In this document: one piece after another, positions 30,644-39,954 of the stretch
Numbering within the stretch: the first letter of the stretch is position 1
Layout of the letters: each line of letters begins with the position of its first letter
Assembly: GCA_030651575.1 (NCBI GenBank)
Contig: JAUSFB010000026.1
Location: 1-64,000, forward strand
Source: Phaeospirillum sp.
GTDB taxonomy: Bacteria > Pseudomonadota > Alphaproteobacteria > Rhodospirillales > Magnetospirillaceae
Direction: 5' to 3'
Length of the DNA: 64,000 bases
The notes under the pieces: generated by a model
Seen by the model: only the letters and a program-made list of their open reading frames with translations
Told to the model about the DNA's origin: nothing
Database searches by the model: none
Made by a program: the position numbers and the translations under genes

Positions 30644-31120
30644 ATGGCTGATTTCACCCATTTCGACAGCGATGGCAATGCCGTGATGGTCGATGTCTCG
30701 GCCAAGGCCGAGACCGGGCGGGTCGCGGTGGCGCGTGGCTCGGTCTTCATGCTGCCGACGACCCTGGCCCTGATCCAGGGACGCGGCATGAAGAAGGGCG
30801 ATGTGCTGTCGGTGGCGCAACTGGCCGGCATCATGGGGGCCAAGCGTACGCCTGACCTGATCCCGCTCTGTCATCCCCTGGCATTGTCGTCGGTGGGGGT
30901 GGAACTGAGCATCGATCCCGTCGCCTCCGCCGTCCATATCGAGGCCACATGCAAGCTGGTCGGGCGGACCGGTGTCGAGATGGAAGCCTTGACCGCCGTC
31001 ACGGTGGCCGCGCTTACCGTCTATGATATGTGTAAGGCGGTGGACAAGGGAATGCGGATCACAGACATCCGTCTGGTGCTCAAGTCCGGTGGCAAGTCTG
31101 GATTATACGAGGCTCCTTAG
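30644..31120 (+). CDS. moaC: Cyclic pyranopterin monophosphate synthase MoaC
   Basis: 158 residues. Family motifs: [36 protein letters not shown], and [28 protein letters not shown]. It converts the MoaA product into cyclic pyranopterin monophosphate in molybdenum cofactor synthesis. The next gene, moeA, starts immediately at 31121. Confidence 0.95.
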   Translation: MADFTHFDSDGNAVMVDVSAKAETGRVAVARGSVFMLPTTLALIQGRGMKKGDVLSVAQLAGIMGAKRTPDLIPLCHPLALSSVGVELSIDPVASAVHIEATCKLVGRTGVEMEALTAVTVAALTVYDMCKAVDKGMRITDIRLVLKSGGKSGLYEAP

Positions 31121-32311
31121 ATGATTTCCGTCGAAACGGCGCATGAAACGGTGCTGGCCGGGATACGGCCGGTCGCCACCGAGGTGGTGAGTCTGGCCCA
31201 GGCGGTAGGGCGCGTCCTTGCCGAGGATCTGGCGGCCCGGGTGTCGCATCCGCCGGTGGCGGTCTCGGCCATGGATGGCTATGCCGTGCGTTCGGGCGAT
31301 CTGGGCGCGGTTCCCGTCAGCCTCGCGGTGATCGGCCAGTCGGCCGCCGGAGCGGCGTTCGGCGATGAGGTCGGGGCGGGCCAAGCGGTGCGGATCTTCA
31401 CCGGTGCCGCCATGCCGGCCGGGGCCGATGCAGTGGTGATGCAAGAAGACACCGCGCGAAAGGGCGATGCGGTTGAAATCCGCTCTGCCGTCGCTGCCGG
31501 CAAGTTCGTTCGCCCGGCCGGGCTCGATTTCAAGACCGGCGATGTGCTGCTGCGGGCCGGTTCGGTCATGGAGGGGCGTGGGATTGGTCTGGCGGCGGCC
31601 ATGAATATTCCGTGGCTGACGGTGCGCCGCCGGCCGCGTATCGCCATCTTGTCCACCGGCGATGAAATCGCCATGCCGGGCGAGCCCCTGGGGCCGACCC
31701 AGATCGTCGGGTCCAACGGTCCCGGACTGGCGGCTATGGTTGTCGGATTGGGGGCCGAGGCGGTTCACCTCGGGATCGCCCGCGATTCGCGCGAATCCTT
31801 GGACGCTATGATCGCCTCGGCGGCGGGCTGCGACCTGCTGGTGACCACCGGCGGGGCCTCGGTGGGGGATTATGATCTGGTGCAAGACGCCCTGACCGGG
31901 GCCGGTCTTGCCCTCGGCTTCTATAAGGTTGCCATGCGACCGGGCAAGCCGTTGATGTTCGGCAATCTCAAGGGGATTCCGGTACTGGGGCTGCCGGGCA
32001 ATCCGGTATCCGCTATGGTCTGCGCCCTGATCTTCCTGCGGCCGATGATCCGCGTCATGCAGGGGCTTCCCTCGGCGACCGAGGTGATTCCGGCCCGGCT
32101 GGGGCGCGACCTTCCCGCCAACGATCTGCGTCAGGACTATCTGCGCGCGTCGCTGGAGCGCGGCGCCGATGGGTTGTTTGTCGCGACCCCGTTTCAGCAA
32201 CAAGACAGCGCCGTGTTGTCCGGGTTGGTCCGCGCCGACTGTCTGGCGGTGCGTCCGCCCAATGCCCCGGCGGCGAAGGCCGGGGACCTAGTCGAGGTGA
32301 TGGTGCTGTAG
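31121..32311 (+). CDS. moeA: Molybdopterin molybdenumtransferase MoeA
   Basis: 396 residues. Motifs include SAMDGYAVRSGDL, FTGAAMPAGADAVVMQED, LSTGDEI, TTGGASVGDYDLV, MRPGKPLMFG and GLPGNPVSAMV. It inserts molybdate into adenylylated molybdopterin. Last gene of the trpGDC-moaC-moeA run. The following gene is convergent; a short GGAGGGGC/GCCCCTTCC hairpin lies between them. Confidence 0.95.
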   Translation: MISVETAHETVLAGIRPVATEVVSLAQAVGRVLAEDLAARVSHPPVAVSAMDGYAVRSGDLGAVPVSLAVIGQSAAGAAFGDEVGAGQAVRIFTGAAMPAGADAVVMQEDTARKGDAVEIRSAVAAGKFVRPAGLDFKTGDVLLRAGSVMEGRGIGLAAAMNIPWLTVRRRPRIAILSTGDEIAMPGEPLGPTQIVGSNGPGLAAMVVGLGAEAVHLGIARDSRESLDAMIASAAGCDLLVTTGGASVGDYDLVQDALTGAGLALGFYKVAMRPGKPLMFGNLKGIPVLGLPGNPVSAMVCALIFLRPMIRVMQGLPSATEVIPARLGRDLPANDLRQDYLRASLERGADGLFVATPFQQQDSAVLSGLVRADCLAVRPPNAPAAKAGDLVEVMVL

Positions 32312-32333
32312 GAGGGGCTCGGCGGCCCCTTCC

Positions 32334-32747
32334 CTAAAACTCGCGGACGGCCTTGGCGCGCAATTCGGCGGCACGGGGGCTTTCCGTGTCCAGGGTTCCG
32401 TCGCTGCTGGACATGCGGATGGCCTCGGCCACCTCGTTCAGGCACTGGGCATTGCGCAGGTCGTACTGGTCGAGTTGCCAGGCGGCGTTGCGGTTTTCCG
32501 AGGCCAGCATGGCGGCCTCGGTCTGCAACTGGGTGGCCTCGGCCAGCAGGCGGGCGGCGGTCGCCGCATGCTTGGCAGATTGGGTGATGGCGCCGGTCAC
32601 GGCCACTTGGGCCGAGTGGGCCGATCGGTCGTCACCCTTTAGCCAGATATGAGCCCAGGCCTTCCAGGGCGCTCCGGCTTCGGTGTCCAGCGCGTACAGG
32701 ACGGCGTAGGCGACCGCCTGGGTTACCGAGAGGTCTTGCGTGCTCAT
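32334..32747 (-). CDS. Conserved hypothetical protein, last gene of the rnf operon
   Basis: 137 residues beginning STQDLSVTQAVAYAVLYALD. It is mostly helical and alanine-rich, with no membrane helix, signal peptide or cysteine cluster motif. It overlaps the rnfH stop by four bases (32744-32747), so it is translated with the rnf genes. I do not recognise a family. Confidence 0.7.
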   Translation of the reverse strand: MSTQDLSVTQAVAYAVLYALDTEAGAPWKAWAHIWLKGDDRSAHSAQVAVTGAITQSAKHAATAARLLAEATQLQTEAAMLASENRNAAWQLDQYDLRNAQCLNEVAEAIRMSSSDGTLDTESPRAAELRAKAVREF

Positions 32748-33040
32748 CCTGCCGCTCCTTCGCTGCCCGCCGCTCCGCCTTCCTTGGCGCGGCGCTTCAC
32801 GGTCTTTGGGTCGGCGGTGATCGGGCGGTAGATTTCGATCCGCGCCCCTTCCTCGACCACAGCATCCAGCGCGGTGGCCTTGCCAAAGACGCCGACCTTC
32901 TGGGTCTCCAGGTTAATCTCGGGGAACTGCTTCAAGACCCCGGATTTCTCGATGGCATCCTTGACGGTGGTTCCTTCCGGCACATCGATGGTGAGCCAAG
33001 CCTGGCGGCTGGGAATTGCGTAGACGACACCGACCTTCAT
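32744..33040 (-). CDS. rnfH: RnfH family protein
   Basis: 98 residues of ubiquitin-like fold (RnfH/YfjF family): VGVVYAIPSRQAWLTIDVPEGTT, then the VGVFGK and GARIEIYRPITADPK segments that mark the family. It accompanies the Rnf complex genes but is not a core subunit; its function is unknown. Start at 33040 is preceded by a purine-rich GGGAGGGCAGGTC-type binding site on the minus strand. Confidence 0.88.
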   Translation of the reverse strand: MKVGVVYAIPSRQAWLTIDVPEGTTVKDAIEKSGVLKQFPEINLETQKVGVFGKATALDAVVEEGARIEIYRPITADPKTVKRRAKEGGAAGSEGAAG

Positions 33041-33053
33041 GACCTGCCCTCCC

Positions 33054-33725
33054 TTAGACGCTGTGCGCGCCGGCCATTTTGATCTCTTTGCCGGAGGCAA
33101 CGTCGATCATCCGCTTCGCAACCACCATCAGACCGGCCACCAGGAACCCGCCCGGCGGCAGGATCAAGACCAGGATGCCCATGTCGTCGGGCATGATGCG
33201 AGTCTCCAGGAAGGTGAAGCTTGGCCCCAGCAGCAGGGCGGCATCGGCGAACAGGGTGCCCTGGCCGATCATCTCGCGCACCGCGCCGATGATGGTCAGC
33301 GCGAAGGTGAAGCCCAGGCCCATGAAGGTGCCGTCCACCAGCGAGGGCAGCACCGGCTCCTTGGCGGCGAAGGCCTCCAGCCGGGCCAGCGGCAGGCAGT
33401 TGGAGACGATCAGCGGGATGAACAGGCCCAGAACCTTGTAAAGCTCGTGCATCCAGGCGTTCATCACCAGATCGACGAAAGTCACGTTGGCCGCGACGAT
33501 CAGGATGTAGACCGGAATGCGGACCTCGTGGGTGACGTAGTTGCGGAAGGTGGCGACCATTAGGTTCGAGGCCGCCATCACCACCGCCGTGGCCAATCCC
33601 ATGCCCAGCCCGTTGGTGGCGGTGCCGGTCATGGCCATGGTTGGGCACATGCCCAACAGCATGCACAGCACGCCGTTGTTTTCCCATAATCCGTCCTTGA
33701 CGATCCGTCCGTAGCTGGCAGACAT
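33054..33725 (-). CDS. rnfE: Rnf complex subunit RnfE
   Basis: 223 residues, six predicted membrane helices, RnfA/RnfE/NqrD-E type. Typical segments are WENNGVLCMLLGMCPTMAMT, VRIPVYILIVAANVTFVDL and IPLIVSNCLPLARLEAFA. RnfE and RnfA are antiparallel membrane subunits that together hold a cluster within the membrane. The start shares one base with the rnfG stop (TGATG). Confidence 0.94.
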   Translation of the reverse strand: MSASYGRIVKDGLWENNGVLCMLLGMCPTMAMTGTATNGLGMGLATAVVMAASNLMVATFRNYVTHEVRIPVYILIVAANVTFVDLVMNAWMHELYKVLGLFIPLIVSNCLPLARLEAFAAKEPVLPSLVDGTFMGLGFTFALTIIGAVREMIGQGTLFADAALLLGPSFTFLETRIMPDDMGILVLILPPGGFLVAGLMVVAKRMIDVASGKEIKMAGAHSV

Positions 33726-34333
33726 CACTTCTTCTCCATCATACCGGGCTTGTTGGCGGCGAAGTACTCCAGTCCCAGGCGGATTCCGCCGACCACGGCG
33801 CGGGGCGTGATGGTTGCGCCGGAGAACTGGTCGAACTGACCGCCATCCTTCTTGACCTTCCACTTGTCCGCCGGCGGATTGCCGAGCGACAAACCGGTGA
33901 ATCGGCCGATCCAGTCGCTTTTGGCGGGAGTGATCTTGTCGCCCAGGCCGGGAGTCTCCTTGTGGGAGATGACGCTGACACCCAACAGCTTGCCCTGGGG
34001 GTCGATGCCCAGCATCAGTTTGATCGGGCCGCCATAGCCGCCCGAAGCGTCCATCTCGTAGGCGATTCCGGTGATCGCGCCGCCCTTCATGGCGCGGTAA
34101 ACCGTTTTCGGCTTACCCTCGGCGCTGGTCAGGGTGACGGCGTCGACGACCGGGTTGTTGTCATGGATGGCCTTGGGGATGACTTGGCCGAGTGCGGCCA
34201 TTTTGTCCTCAAGGGCACGTTCCTTGATCGGAGCCTTGGTGATGTCGTCGGTCAGGGCCAACGCCACGCCGAAACCGGCGCAGAATGTGCCGAGGATGGT
34301 GGCATGGACCCAGGTGGGCCGGATCGTGCTCAT
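33725..34333 (-). CDS. rnfG: Rnf complex flavoprotein subunit RnfG
   Basis: 202 residues. One N-terminal membrane anchor (~10-28) and a periplasmic FMN-binding domain. The covalent FMN attachment site is SGATITPRAV, with the Thr modified by ApbE, encoded in the same operon. HKETPGLGDKI is the second family signature. It passes electrons toward the membrane subunits. Confidence 0.94.
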   Translation of the reverse strand: MSTIRPTWVHATILGTFCAGFGVALALTDDITKAPIKERALEDKMAALGQVIPKAIHDNNPVVDAVTLTSAEGKPKTVYRAMKGGAITGIAYEMDASGGYGGPIKLMLGIDPQGKLLGVSVISHKETPGLGDKITPAKSDWIGRFTGLSLGNPPADKWKVKKDGGQFDQFSGATITPRAVVGGIRLGLEYFAANKPGMMEKK

Positions 34334-35406
34334 TTGTCCCCCCTCAGCGGCAGCGGCGCGCCCTTGCGGGTGCGGCCGAAGACACGCGGCCGGAAATGTT
34401 GGTCAAGAATGGGCGTCAGTGCGTTCATCAGCAGGACCGCGAAGGCGACCCCCTCGGGATAGCCGGCATAGGTGCGGATGATCCAGGTCAGCAGGCCGAC
34501 TCCGACGCCGAACGCCAACTGCCCGGATTTGGACACCGGCGAGGTGACGTAGTCGGTGGCGATGAAGAAGGCCCCCAGGAACGATGCGCCGGAGATCAGG
34601 TGGAACAGGCCGCTGGCGTGACGGCCGGGGTCGACGGCGTTGAACACGGCGCCCATGATGAACAAGGTGCCCAGCATCGCCAGCGGCACATGCCACGAGA
34701 TGATCTTGCGCCACATCAGGAACAGACCGCCGGCCAGGATCAACGGCACTGCCGTCTCGCCCATGCTGCCGGGATGGAAGCCCAACAGCAGGTCGCCCAG
34801 GGCCGGCAGTTGGTCCATGGATTGGTTGACCGGGACGCCGCGGGCCATTTCGGTCTTGATGAAGCCCAACTGTGACGCGGCGCTGATTCCGTCCAGGCTG
34901 ACCGCTTTGCCAAAGGTGATGTGGAGGCTTTCGGCAAAGCCCGGCGCGCCGGCCGAGAACAGCGGCTTGGTCGGAACGAAGGCGGTCATCTGCACCGGAA
35001 ACGAGACCAGCACCACCACGCGGCCGACCATGGCCGGGTTGAACACGTTCTGTCCCAGGCCGCCGAAGGCATGTTTGGCGAGGCCGACGGCAAAGGCCGA
35101 GGCGACCACAGCGACCCACCAGGGAGCCCAGGGCGGCAGGCTGAGGGCCAGCAACCAGCCGGTGATCAGGACCGATCCGTCGGACAGCACATCGTCGATC
35201 GAACCGCCGCCAAGATGGATGCAGACCGCTTCACAGGCGGCGCAGGCCGCCATGGTGACCAGGAACAGGAAGATGGCCGGCCAGCCGAACAGCCATAGAT
35301 TGAACATCGTTGCCGGCGCCAGGGCGGCCAGCACCGTGAACATGGTGCGCTGGACGTTGTTGGAGCCGTGTGTGAACGGTCCGCTTTTGTCGACGACGAT
35401 GCTCAT
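34330..35406 (-). CDS. rnfD: Rnf complex membrane subunit RnfD
   Basis: 358 residues with about nine membrane helices, NqrB/RnfD family. Key segments: NNVQRTMFTVLAALAPA near the N-terminus and FATDYVTSPVS-type (here IATDYVTSPVSKSG) near residue 270. A covalently bound flavin is usually attached at an S/D-G-(A/S)-T-type loop; GISAASQL lies in that region but is not a clear match. It overlaps rnfG and rnfC by four bases on each side. Confidence 0.92.
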   Translation of the reverse strand: MSIVVDKSGPFTHGSNNVQRTMFTVLAALAPATMFNLWLFGWPAIFLFLVTMAACAACEAVCIHLGGGSIDDVLSDGSVLITGWLLALSLPPWAPWWVAVVASAFAVGLAKHAFGGLGQNVFNPAMVGRVVVLVSFPVQMTAFVPTKPLFSAGAPGFAESLHITFGKAVSLDGISAASQLGFIKTEMARGVPVNQSMDQLPALGDLLLGFHPGSMGETAVPLILAGGLFLMWRKIISWHVPLAMLGTLFIMGAVFNAVDPGRHASGLFHLISGASFLGAFFIATDYVTSPVSKSGQLAFGVGVGLLTWIIRTYAGYPEGVAFAVLLMNALTPILDQHFRPRVFGRTRKGAPLPLRGDK

Positions 35407-36863
35407 GCGTTGGCCCTGCTTTCGTCGGAGTTTTCCTTTTGCGCCTTGGCGCGGGCGGCCGCTTCGCGCTTGGCCTGGGCTTGGCGCTCCAGCCGGGCGT
35501 TGTGCGCCTCGACCAGTGCCTTGGTCTGCTCGTTCTTGCGGCGCTCGCGATCCAGTGCGGCGATGCGCCCCTTGGCATAGTTGAAGTAGTGCACCAGCGG
35601 GATATGCGACGGGCAGATATACGAGCACGACCCGCACGACACGCAGTCCTGAACGCCGATCTTGGCGGCCTCGTCCAGCTTGTCGTTGCGGATGAACGCC
35701 GCCATCTCGACCGGCACCAGACCGCAGGGGCAATAGGTGACGCAAGAGCCGCAGCGGATGCAGGGTCTCGACGCGCTTTCCTTGGTCTCGGCCTTGGTCA
35801 GCGCCAGGATGCCCGAGGTGCCCTTGACCACCGGTACATCCAGGCTGGGCAGGGGCTGGCCCATCATGGGGCCGCCGCTGATATAACGCTTGGCGTTGGT
35901 GGCGCCGCCGCAGAAGGCCAGCAGTACGGAGACCGGGGTGCCCAGCGGCACTTCGATATTCTTGGGCTCGGCGATGGCGCCGCCGCTGACCGTGACCACC
36001 CGCGACAGCAGGGGACGGCCAAAGCGCACGGCATTATGCACGGCGCGCGCGGTGGCGACGTTGTGAACCACCACGCCCACATCGGCGGTCAGCTTGCGGG
36101 CCGGGGTCTCGCGGCCGGTAACCGCCTGGGTCAGGTGGCGTTCGGCCCCCATGGGATACTGGACCGGCACGCCCACCACCGTCACGTTGTCAAAGGCGGC
36201 GGCCGCCTTGGACATGGCTTCGATGGCCTGGGGCTTGTTGGTCTCGATGGCGATGATCACCTTGGGCGCGCCGAGGGCGTGGGCCATGATGCGGGCACCG
36301 TCGACCACCTGATCGGGATATTCGCGCATGACGCGGTCGTCGCAGGTCAGGTAGGGCTCGCACTCGGCGCCGTTGAGCAGCAGGATCTCCAGCTTGTACT
36401 GGTTGCCCAGGCCCAGCTTGACCGCCGAGGGGAAGGTGGCCCCGCCCATTCCGACGATGCCGCTGGCGGCGACCCGGTCGCGGATCTGCTGCGGCAGGGT
36501 GGTGAAGGGATCGGCCATGGGGGCGGGCAGTTCGGCCCACTCGTCCTTGCCGTCGGGTTCCAGCAGGATGGTCATCTGCGGCAGGCCCGACGGATGCGGC
36601 GCGGTCACTTCGGTAATGGCGACGATCCGCCCCGAGGTGGGGGCGTGAACCGGCGCCGATACCGCGCCTTCGCCACGGCCCAGCATCTGGCCCTTCTTCA
36701 CCAGCATGCCCGCCTCGACGGCGGTGCTGGCGGCAGCACCCATATGCTGTTGCAGCGGGATATAAAGCGTGGCCGGCATCGGCAGGGTGACGATAGCCTT
36801 TTCGCTCGTCAGCTCCTTGCGGTAGTCCGGGTGGATGCCGCCCATGATGGGAAACAGCTTCAT
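35403..36863 (-). CDS. rnfC: Rnf complex NADH/ferredoxin-facing subunit RnfC
   Basis: 486 residues. The N-terminal RnfC domain begins FPIMGGIHPDYRK; the NADH/FMN domain has GMGGATFPSAVKLG and LLLNGAECEPYLTCDDR. Two [4Fe-4S] sites follow: CIRCGSCVTYCPCGLVP and CVSCGSCSYICPSHIPLVHY. A basic coiled tail (~440-486) ends the protein. It is the cytoplasmic NADH-side subunit of the complex. The tail is short compared with gammaproteobacterial RnfC. Confidence 0.94.
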   Translation of the reverse strand: MKLFPIMGGIHPDYRKELTSEKAIVTLPMPATLYIPLQQHMGAAASTAVEAGMLVKKGQMLGRGEGAVSAPVHAPTSGRIVAITEVTAPHPSGLPQMTILLEPDGKDEWAELPAPMADPFTTLPQQIRDRVAASGIVGMGGATFPSAVKLGLGNQYKLEILLLNGAECEPYLTCDDRVMREYPDQVVDGARIMAHALGAPKVIIAIETNKPQAIEAMSKAAAAFDNVTVVGVPVQYPMGAERHLTQAVTGRETPARKLTADVGVVVHNVATARAVHNAVRFGRPLLSRVVTVSGGAIAEPKNIEVPLGTPVSVLLAFCGGATNAKRYISGGPMMGQPLPSLDVPVVKGTSGILALTKAETKESASRPCIRCGSCVTYCPCGLVPVEMAAFIRNDKLDEAAKIGVQDCVSCGSCSYICPSHIPLVHYFNYAKGRIAALDRERRKNEQTKALVEAHNARLERQAQAKREAAARAKAQKENSDESRANA

Positions 36864-36877
36864 CGACCGTCTCTCTT

Positions 36878-37414
36878 TCAGTGCGAGGCGTGCTCGCCGG
36901 GTTTGTTCCAGTGCCAGGCGGCGATGGTCTGGGGAATCGGTCTCATCTCGATGGCCTCGGTCGGGCAGATCTTGAAGCACTTGCCGCAGGCGTGGCAGGC
37001 ATCGGAAATGACGGTGTGCAACTGCTTTGGCGCGCCGACGATGGCGTCGGAACCGCACTCGCCGATGCAGCGCAGGCAGCCGATGCACAGATCCTCGATG
37101 ATGAAGGCGACCTCTGGCCCCTTTTCCTCGTGGCCGTCGGTGTCGGCATGCACGCCCAGCTTTTTGGCCAGCGCCTCGATGGTGCCCTTGCCGCCGGGGG
37201 CGCATAGCGTAATGGGCGTGTCGCCCTTGGCCAGCGCCGCCGCGTATTGCGAGCAGCCGACAAAACCGCACTGGCCGCATTGCGAGCCGGGCAACAGCGC
37301 CTGCAACTCGTCTTCCAGCGGATTGGTGGGCACCGCCAGCAGCTTTGCCGCGGTCCCGAGGACAGCGCCAAGCGTCACGCCCATCACCGCCAGACTTCCA
37401 ACATCCAACAACAT
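36878..37414 (-). CDS. rnfB: Rnf complex ferredoxin subunit RnfB
   Basis: 178 residues. N-terminal membrane helix (~8-28), then the Fe-S domain with CGQCGFVGCSQYA, and two ferredoxin motifs, CIGCLRCIGECGSDAIVG and CHACGKCFKICPTEAI. It is the entry point for ferredoxin electrons. In the first ferredoxin motif the usual Pro after the fourth Cys is replaced by Gly. Confidence 0.93.
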   Translation of the reverse strand: MLLDVGSLAVMGVTLGAVLGTAAKLLAVPTNPLEDELQALLPGSQCGQCGFVGCSQYAAALAKGDTPITLCAPGGKGTIEALAKKLGVHADTDGHEEKGPEVAFIIEDLCIGCLRCIGECGSDAIVGAPKQLHTVISDACHACGKCFKICPTEAIEMRPIPQTIAAWHWNKPGEHASH

Positions 37415-37427
37415 GACAGGAGACCTC

Positions 37428-38009
37428 CTAATTGGTGCTCATACCGGAAAAGCCCATGAAGGCCAGGGCCAGCAGGCTGGCGGTGATGAAGCCGATGGGC
37501 GGGCCGGCGAACAGCCTTGGCACCTGACACAGGGCCAGACGTTCGCGCAGGCCGGCGAACAGCACCATCACCAGGCTGTAGCCCAGCGACGAGGCCAGGG
37601 CGAACACGGTGCTTTCGATGAAGTTCATCTTGCCTTCGACCAGCAGCAGGTTCACGCCCAGAACGGCGCAGTTGGTGGTGATCAGCGGCAGATAGATGCC
37701 CAGCAGCTGGAACATGGAGGGCGATACCTTGCGCACCACCGCCTCGGTGAACTGCACCGCCGCCGCGATCACCAGGATGAAGGCCACCGTGCGCAGATAG
37801 CCCAGGTCGTAAGGCTCCAGCAGGAAGCGTTCGACACCCCAGTCGATCATGGCCGAGATGGTGATGCAAAACGTGGTCGAGGCGCCCATGCCGAGGGCGG
37901 TGTCGACGCGGGTCGTCACGCCCATGAACGAGCACAGTCCCAGGAACCGCATCAGAACCACGTTGCTGACCAGCGCGGCGCTGATAATCAGCAGAAGGTA
38001 ATGTTCCAT
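37428..38009 (-). CDS. rnfA: Rnf complex membrane subunit RnfA
   Basis: 193 residues, six membrane helices. Family segments: LLIISAALVSNVVLMRFLGLCSFMGV with a membrane-buried Cys, and LPLITTNCAVLGVNLL with the second. These two Cys, together with those of RnfE, hold an iron-sulfur cluster in the membrane. It precedes rnfB by 13 bases. Confidence 0.94.
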   Translation of the reverse strand: MEHYLLLIISAALVSNVVLMRFLGLCSFMGVTTRVDTALGMGASTTFCITISAMIDWGVERFLLEPYDLGYLRTVAFILVIAAAVQFTEAVVRKVSPSMFQLLGIYLPLITTNCAVLGVNLLLVEGKMNFIESTVFALASSLGYSLVMVLFAGLRERLALCQVPRLFAGPPIGFITASLLALAFMGFSGMSTN

Positions 38010-38040
38010 CGTCGAGCTTCCCCTTTAACTTACGTCGGTA

Positions 38041-38550
38041 TTACTCGTGACACCCGGCATCCGACGGCGGATCAAAGGACCGCCGCAGGAAGCGGGGCGT
38101 CAGGATGCCCCGCGCCGTCAGGCTGTTGGCCATTACCCTGGCGATCAGCAGGCCGGTAATCAGTCCGCCCAAGGCCCCCAGGGCCGCCATGCCGTCCGTG
38201 CCGCCCCATTCCTGGCCGGCAATGCCACCCGCCAGGATGGTCAGCAGCGGAATGCCGTAGGCGGTCATCGCGCCCTTGACCAGGGTATCGTCGCGCACGC
38301 CGACCACCACCCGCTCGCCCACCCGCAGACCGAGGTCGCCGGGCAGTTCGAAGCGGCGCGCCGCCAGCTTGCGGGCGGCCCCGGCATCCTTGCCGATGCT
38401 GCACAGCCCGACCGAGCTGCACGAGCCGCAACTGGCGGTGACTTCCGGTTCCAGCCAGATCCGGCCGTCCTCGACCGCGACCACACGGGCAAAGCCCTCG
38501 ATCATGTCGAGGCCGTCGGCGTCGGAAAAGGAGGAGTCGGCTTCACGCAT
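38041..38550 (-). CDS. rseC: RseC-like protein (SoxR-reducing system)
   Basis: 169 residues. The N-terminal half has the RseC cysteine set C-x2-C-x5-C in SCGSCSSVGLCSIG; two membrane helices follow (AMTAYGIPLLTILAGGIAG and ALGALGGLITGLLIARV). RseC acts with the Rnf/Rsx complex, where in enterobacteria it keeps SoxR reduced. Lying between apbE and rnfA, it is probably an accessory factor of this complex. Start 38550 follows apbE's stop by five bases. Confidence 0.88.
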   Translation of the reverse strand: MREADSSFSDADGLDMIEGFARVVAVEDGRIWLEPEVTASCGSCSSVGLCSIGKDAGAARKLAARRFELPGDLGLRVGERVVVGVRDDTLVKGAMTAYGIPLLTILAGGIAGQEWGGTDGMAALGALGGLITGLLIARVMANSLTARGILTPRFLRRSFDPPSDAGCHE

Positions 38551-38555
38551 GGTGA

Positions 38556-39554
38556 TCAGGCCGTCACCGTCGCGGTCACGCCGTCGGGCGTGACGAAGAT
38601 GGCCTGCAACGCCCCGGCGGCGCGCAGGATATGCTGCCGCTTGTCCTCTGGGGCCAGGATCAGGGCCGTGGCGACGCCATCGGCGATGGTGGCGGTATCG
38701 GCGATCACCGTCACGCCCACCATGGCCGGCGCGGTCAGGCCGGTGCGCGGATCGACGATGTGGCTGAATCTGCCGGCTTCGTCGAACACGGTGCCGTAGC
38801 CGCCCGAGGTGGACACGCACTTGTCGACCACGTCCACCGAGGTGACCGCCTTGGACTGATCGGCGGGATTGGCGATGCCGATCCGCCAGGCCGAGCCGTC
38901 CGGTTTGGTGGACAGCGCGCGGGGCTCGCCCATATCGACCAGCATCTGGCTGAAGCCGTGGGCGCGCAGCACTTCGGCCACCTTGTCGGTAATATAGCCC
39001 TGGGCGCGGGCGTTGAGGGTCAGCGCCATGCCGGGACGGGCCAGGGCCACCCGGCGGGCGGCGGCGTCGATTTCGATCCCGCGCCAGTCGACCAGGGCCA
39101 GGGCGGCGTCGAGATCCTTACGCGATGGGCCGGCCGGATCGACGGTGGCCGCGGTGAAGTGGCTGAGATACAGCCGCCACACCGGCTGGATGGTGGGATC
39201 AAAGGCGCCGTCGCTGATGGCGGCCAGATCCTTGGCGTGGGAAACCAGCTCGACGAATTCGGCCGGGGCGTCGGTCAGCACGCCGTCGCGGTTCAGCGCC
39301 GACAGGGCCGAATCGGGGCGGAAGATGCTGAAGATTCCTTCCAGCCGAGCCAGCTCGGCCTGAGCCGCGTCGAGGGCGGCGCGGGCCTTGGCCTCGTCGG
39401 TATGGTAAAGCTGAATGGTCGAGGGCGCGCCGAGGGTCGTGCCCTCCCAGCGGATCAGGCGGGCCTGAGCCTGGTTCGTCTTGGCAAGCAAGGACAGACC
39501 GGCGGCGGCGGCCAGCACGGTAATGGCACGACGGCGGGTGATACGAACGGTCAT
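38556..39554 (-). CDS. apbE: FAD:protein FMN transferase ApbE
   Basis: 332 residues with a twin-arginine-like N-terminus (RITRRRAITVLAAAAGLSLLA), so the protein is probably exported. Family motifs: FSIFRPDSALSALNRDG, NARAQGYITDKVAEVL, VDMGEPRALS, and the C-terminal HIVDPRTG and ADTATIADGVATAL, with the Mg-binding Asp and Thr. It attaches FMN to RnfG (and RnfD) and is the first gene of the rnf operon here. Confidence 0.93.
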   Translation of the reverse strand: MTVRITRRRAITVLAAAAGLSLLAKTNQAQARLIRWEGTTLGAPSTIQLYHTDEAKARAALDAAQAELARLEGIFSIFRPDSALSALNRDGVLTDAPAEFVELVSHAKDLAAISDGAFDPTIQPVWRLYLSHFTAATVDPAGPSRKDLDAALALVDWRGIEIDAAARRVALARPGMALTLNARAQGYITDKVAEVLRAHGFSQMLVDMGEPRALSTKPDGSAWRIGIANPADQSKAVTSVDVVDKCVSTSGGYGTVFDEAGRFSHIVDPRTGLTAPAMVGVTVIADTATIADGVATALILAPEDKRQHILRAAGALQAIFVTPDGVTATVTA

Positions 39555-39954
39555 CGAACCTTGGCCTCCATTAGGCGGGAAATCCGGTGGGCAGTACTTT
39601 AAAATTGCTCAAAAAAGCGTCACACAGATGGTATGCGACATGACGGCCGACTTCAAGCCCGCGCCACAACTAAATACGCATTTAATTGCTTATTTTTTTC
39701 ACAGTGTTTTCAGTGTGTTAGTCACGACCCACTCCCCTTGGGGAGGCCGATCCTGGTCAAACGGGTGGGATAGCCATGAAAAAGATATGGGCTTAGCGGT
39801 TGCAGCATCGGCATGTGGAGCCTCGTTTTCTTGATCGGGTCGTCGCCCGAGTGCAAAGCAAACCCCGTGCCAGCCTGGAAGACGGCGAAATTTCACCGGC
39901 AAGCCTTGCTTGTTGTCGGGATTGCGACAGGGCGCGTGTCGGATTTTGCCGGAA
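39555..39954. other. Intergenic region upstream of the rnf operon
   Basis: 400 bases without a convincing gene. The part near 39660-39730 is AT-rich and holds a probable rnf promoter (separate entry) plus the near repeat CAGTGTTTTCAGTGTG. I looked for NifA (TGT-N10-ACA) and sigma-54 sites and saw none that fit. Confidence 0.5.
39628..39656 (-). promoter_or_regulatory. Possible promoter of the rnf operon
   Basis: On the minus strand, TTGAAG (39656-39651), 17 bases, TACCAT (39633-39628), about 75 bases before the apbE start. Boxes and spacing are acceptable for a sigma-70 promoter. Confidence 0.4.

Noticed and set aside
35439-38159. 906-codon plus-strand open frame across rnfA, rnfB and rnfC
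   Set aside because: Antisense to three well-supported Rnf genes; no recognisable domains.
39555-39954. Possible NifA or sigma-54 control of the rnf operon
   Set aside because: No TGT-N10-ACA or TGGCAC-N5-TTGC pattern fits. A sigma-70-like pair is present instead.
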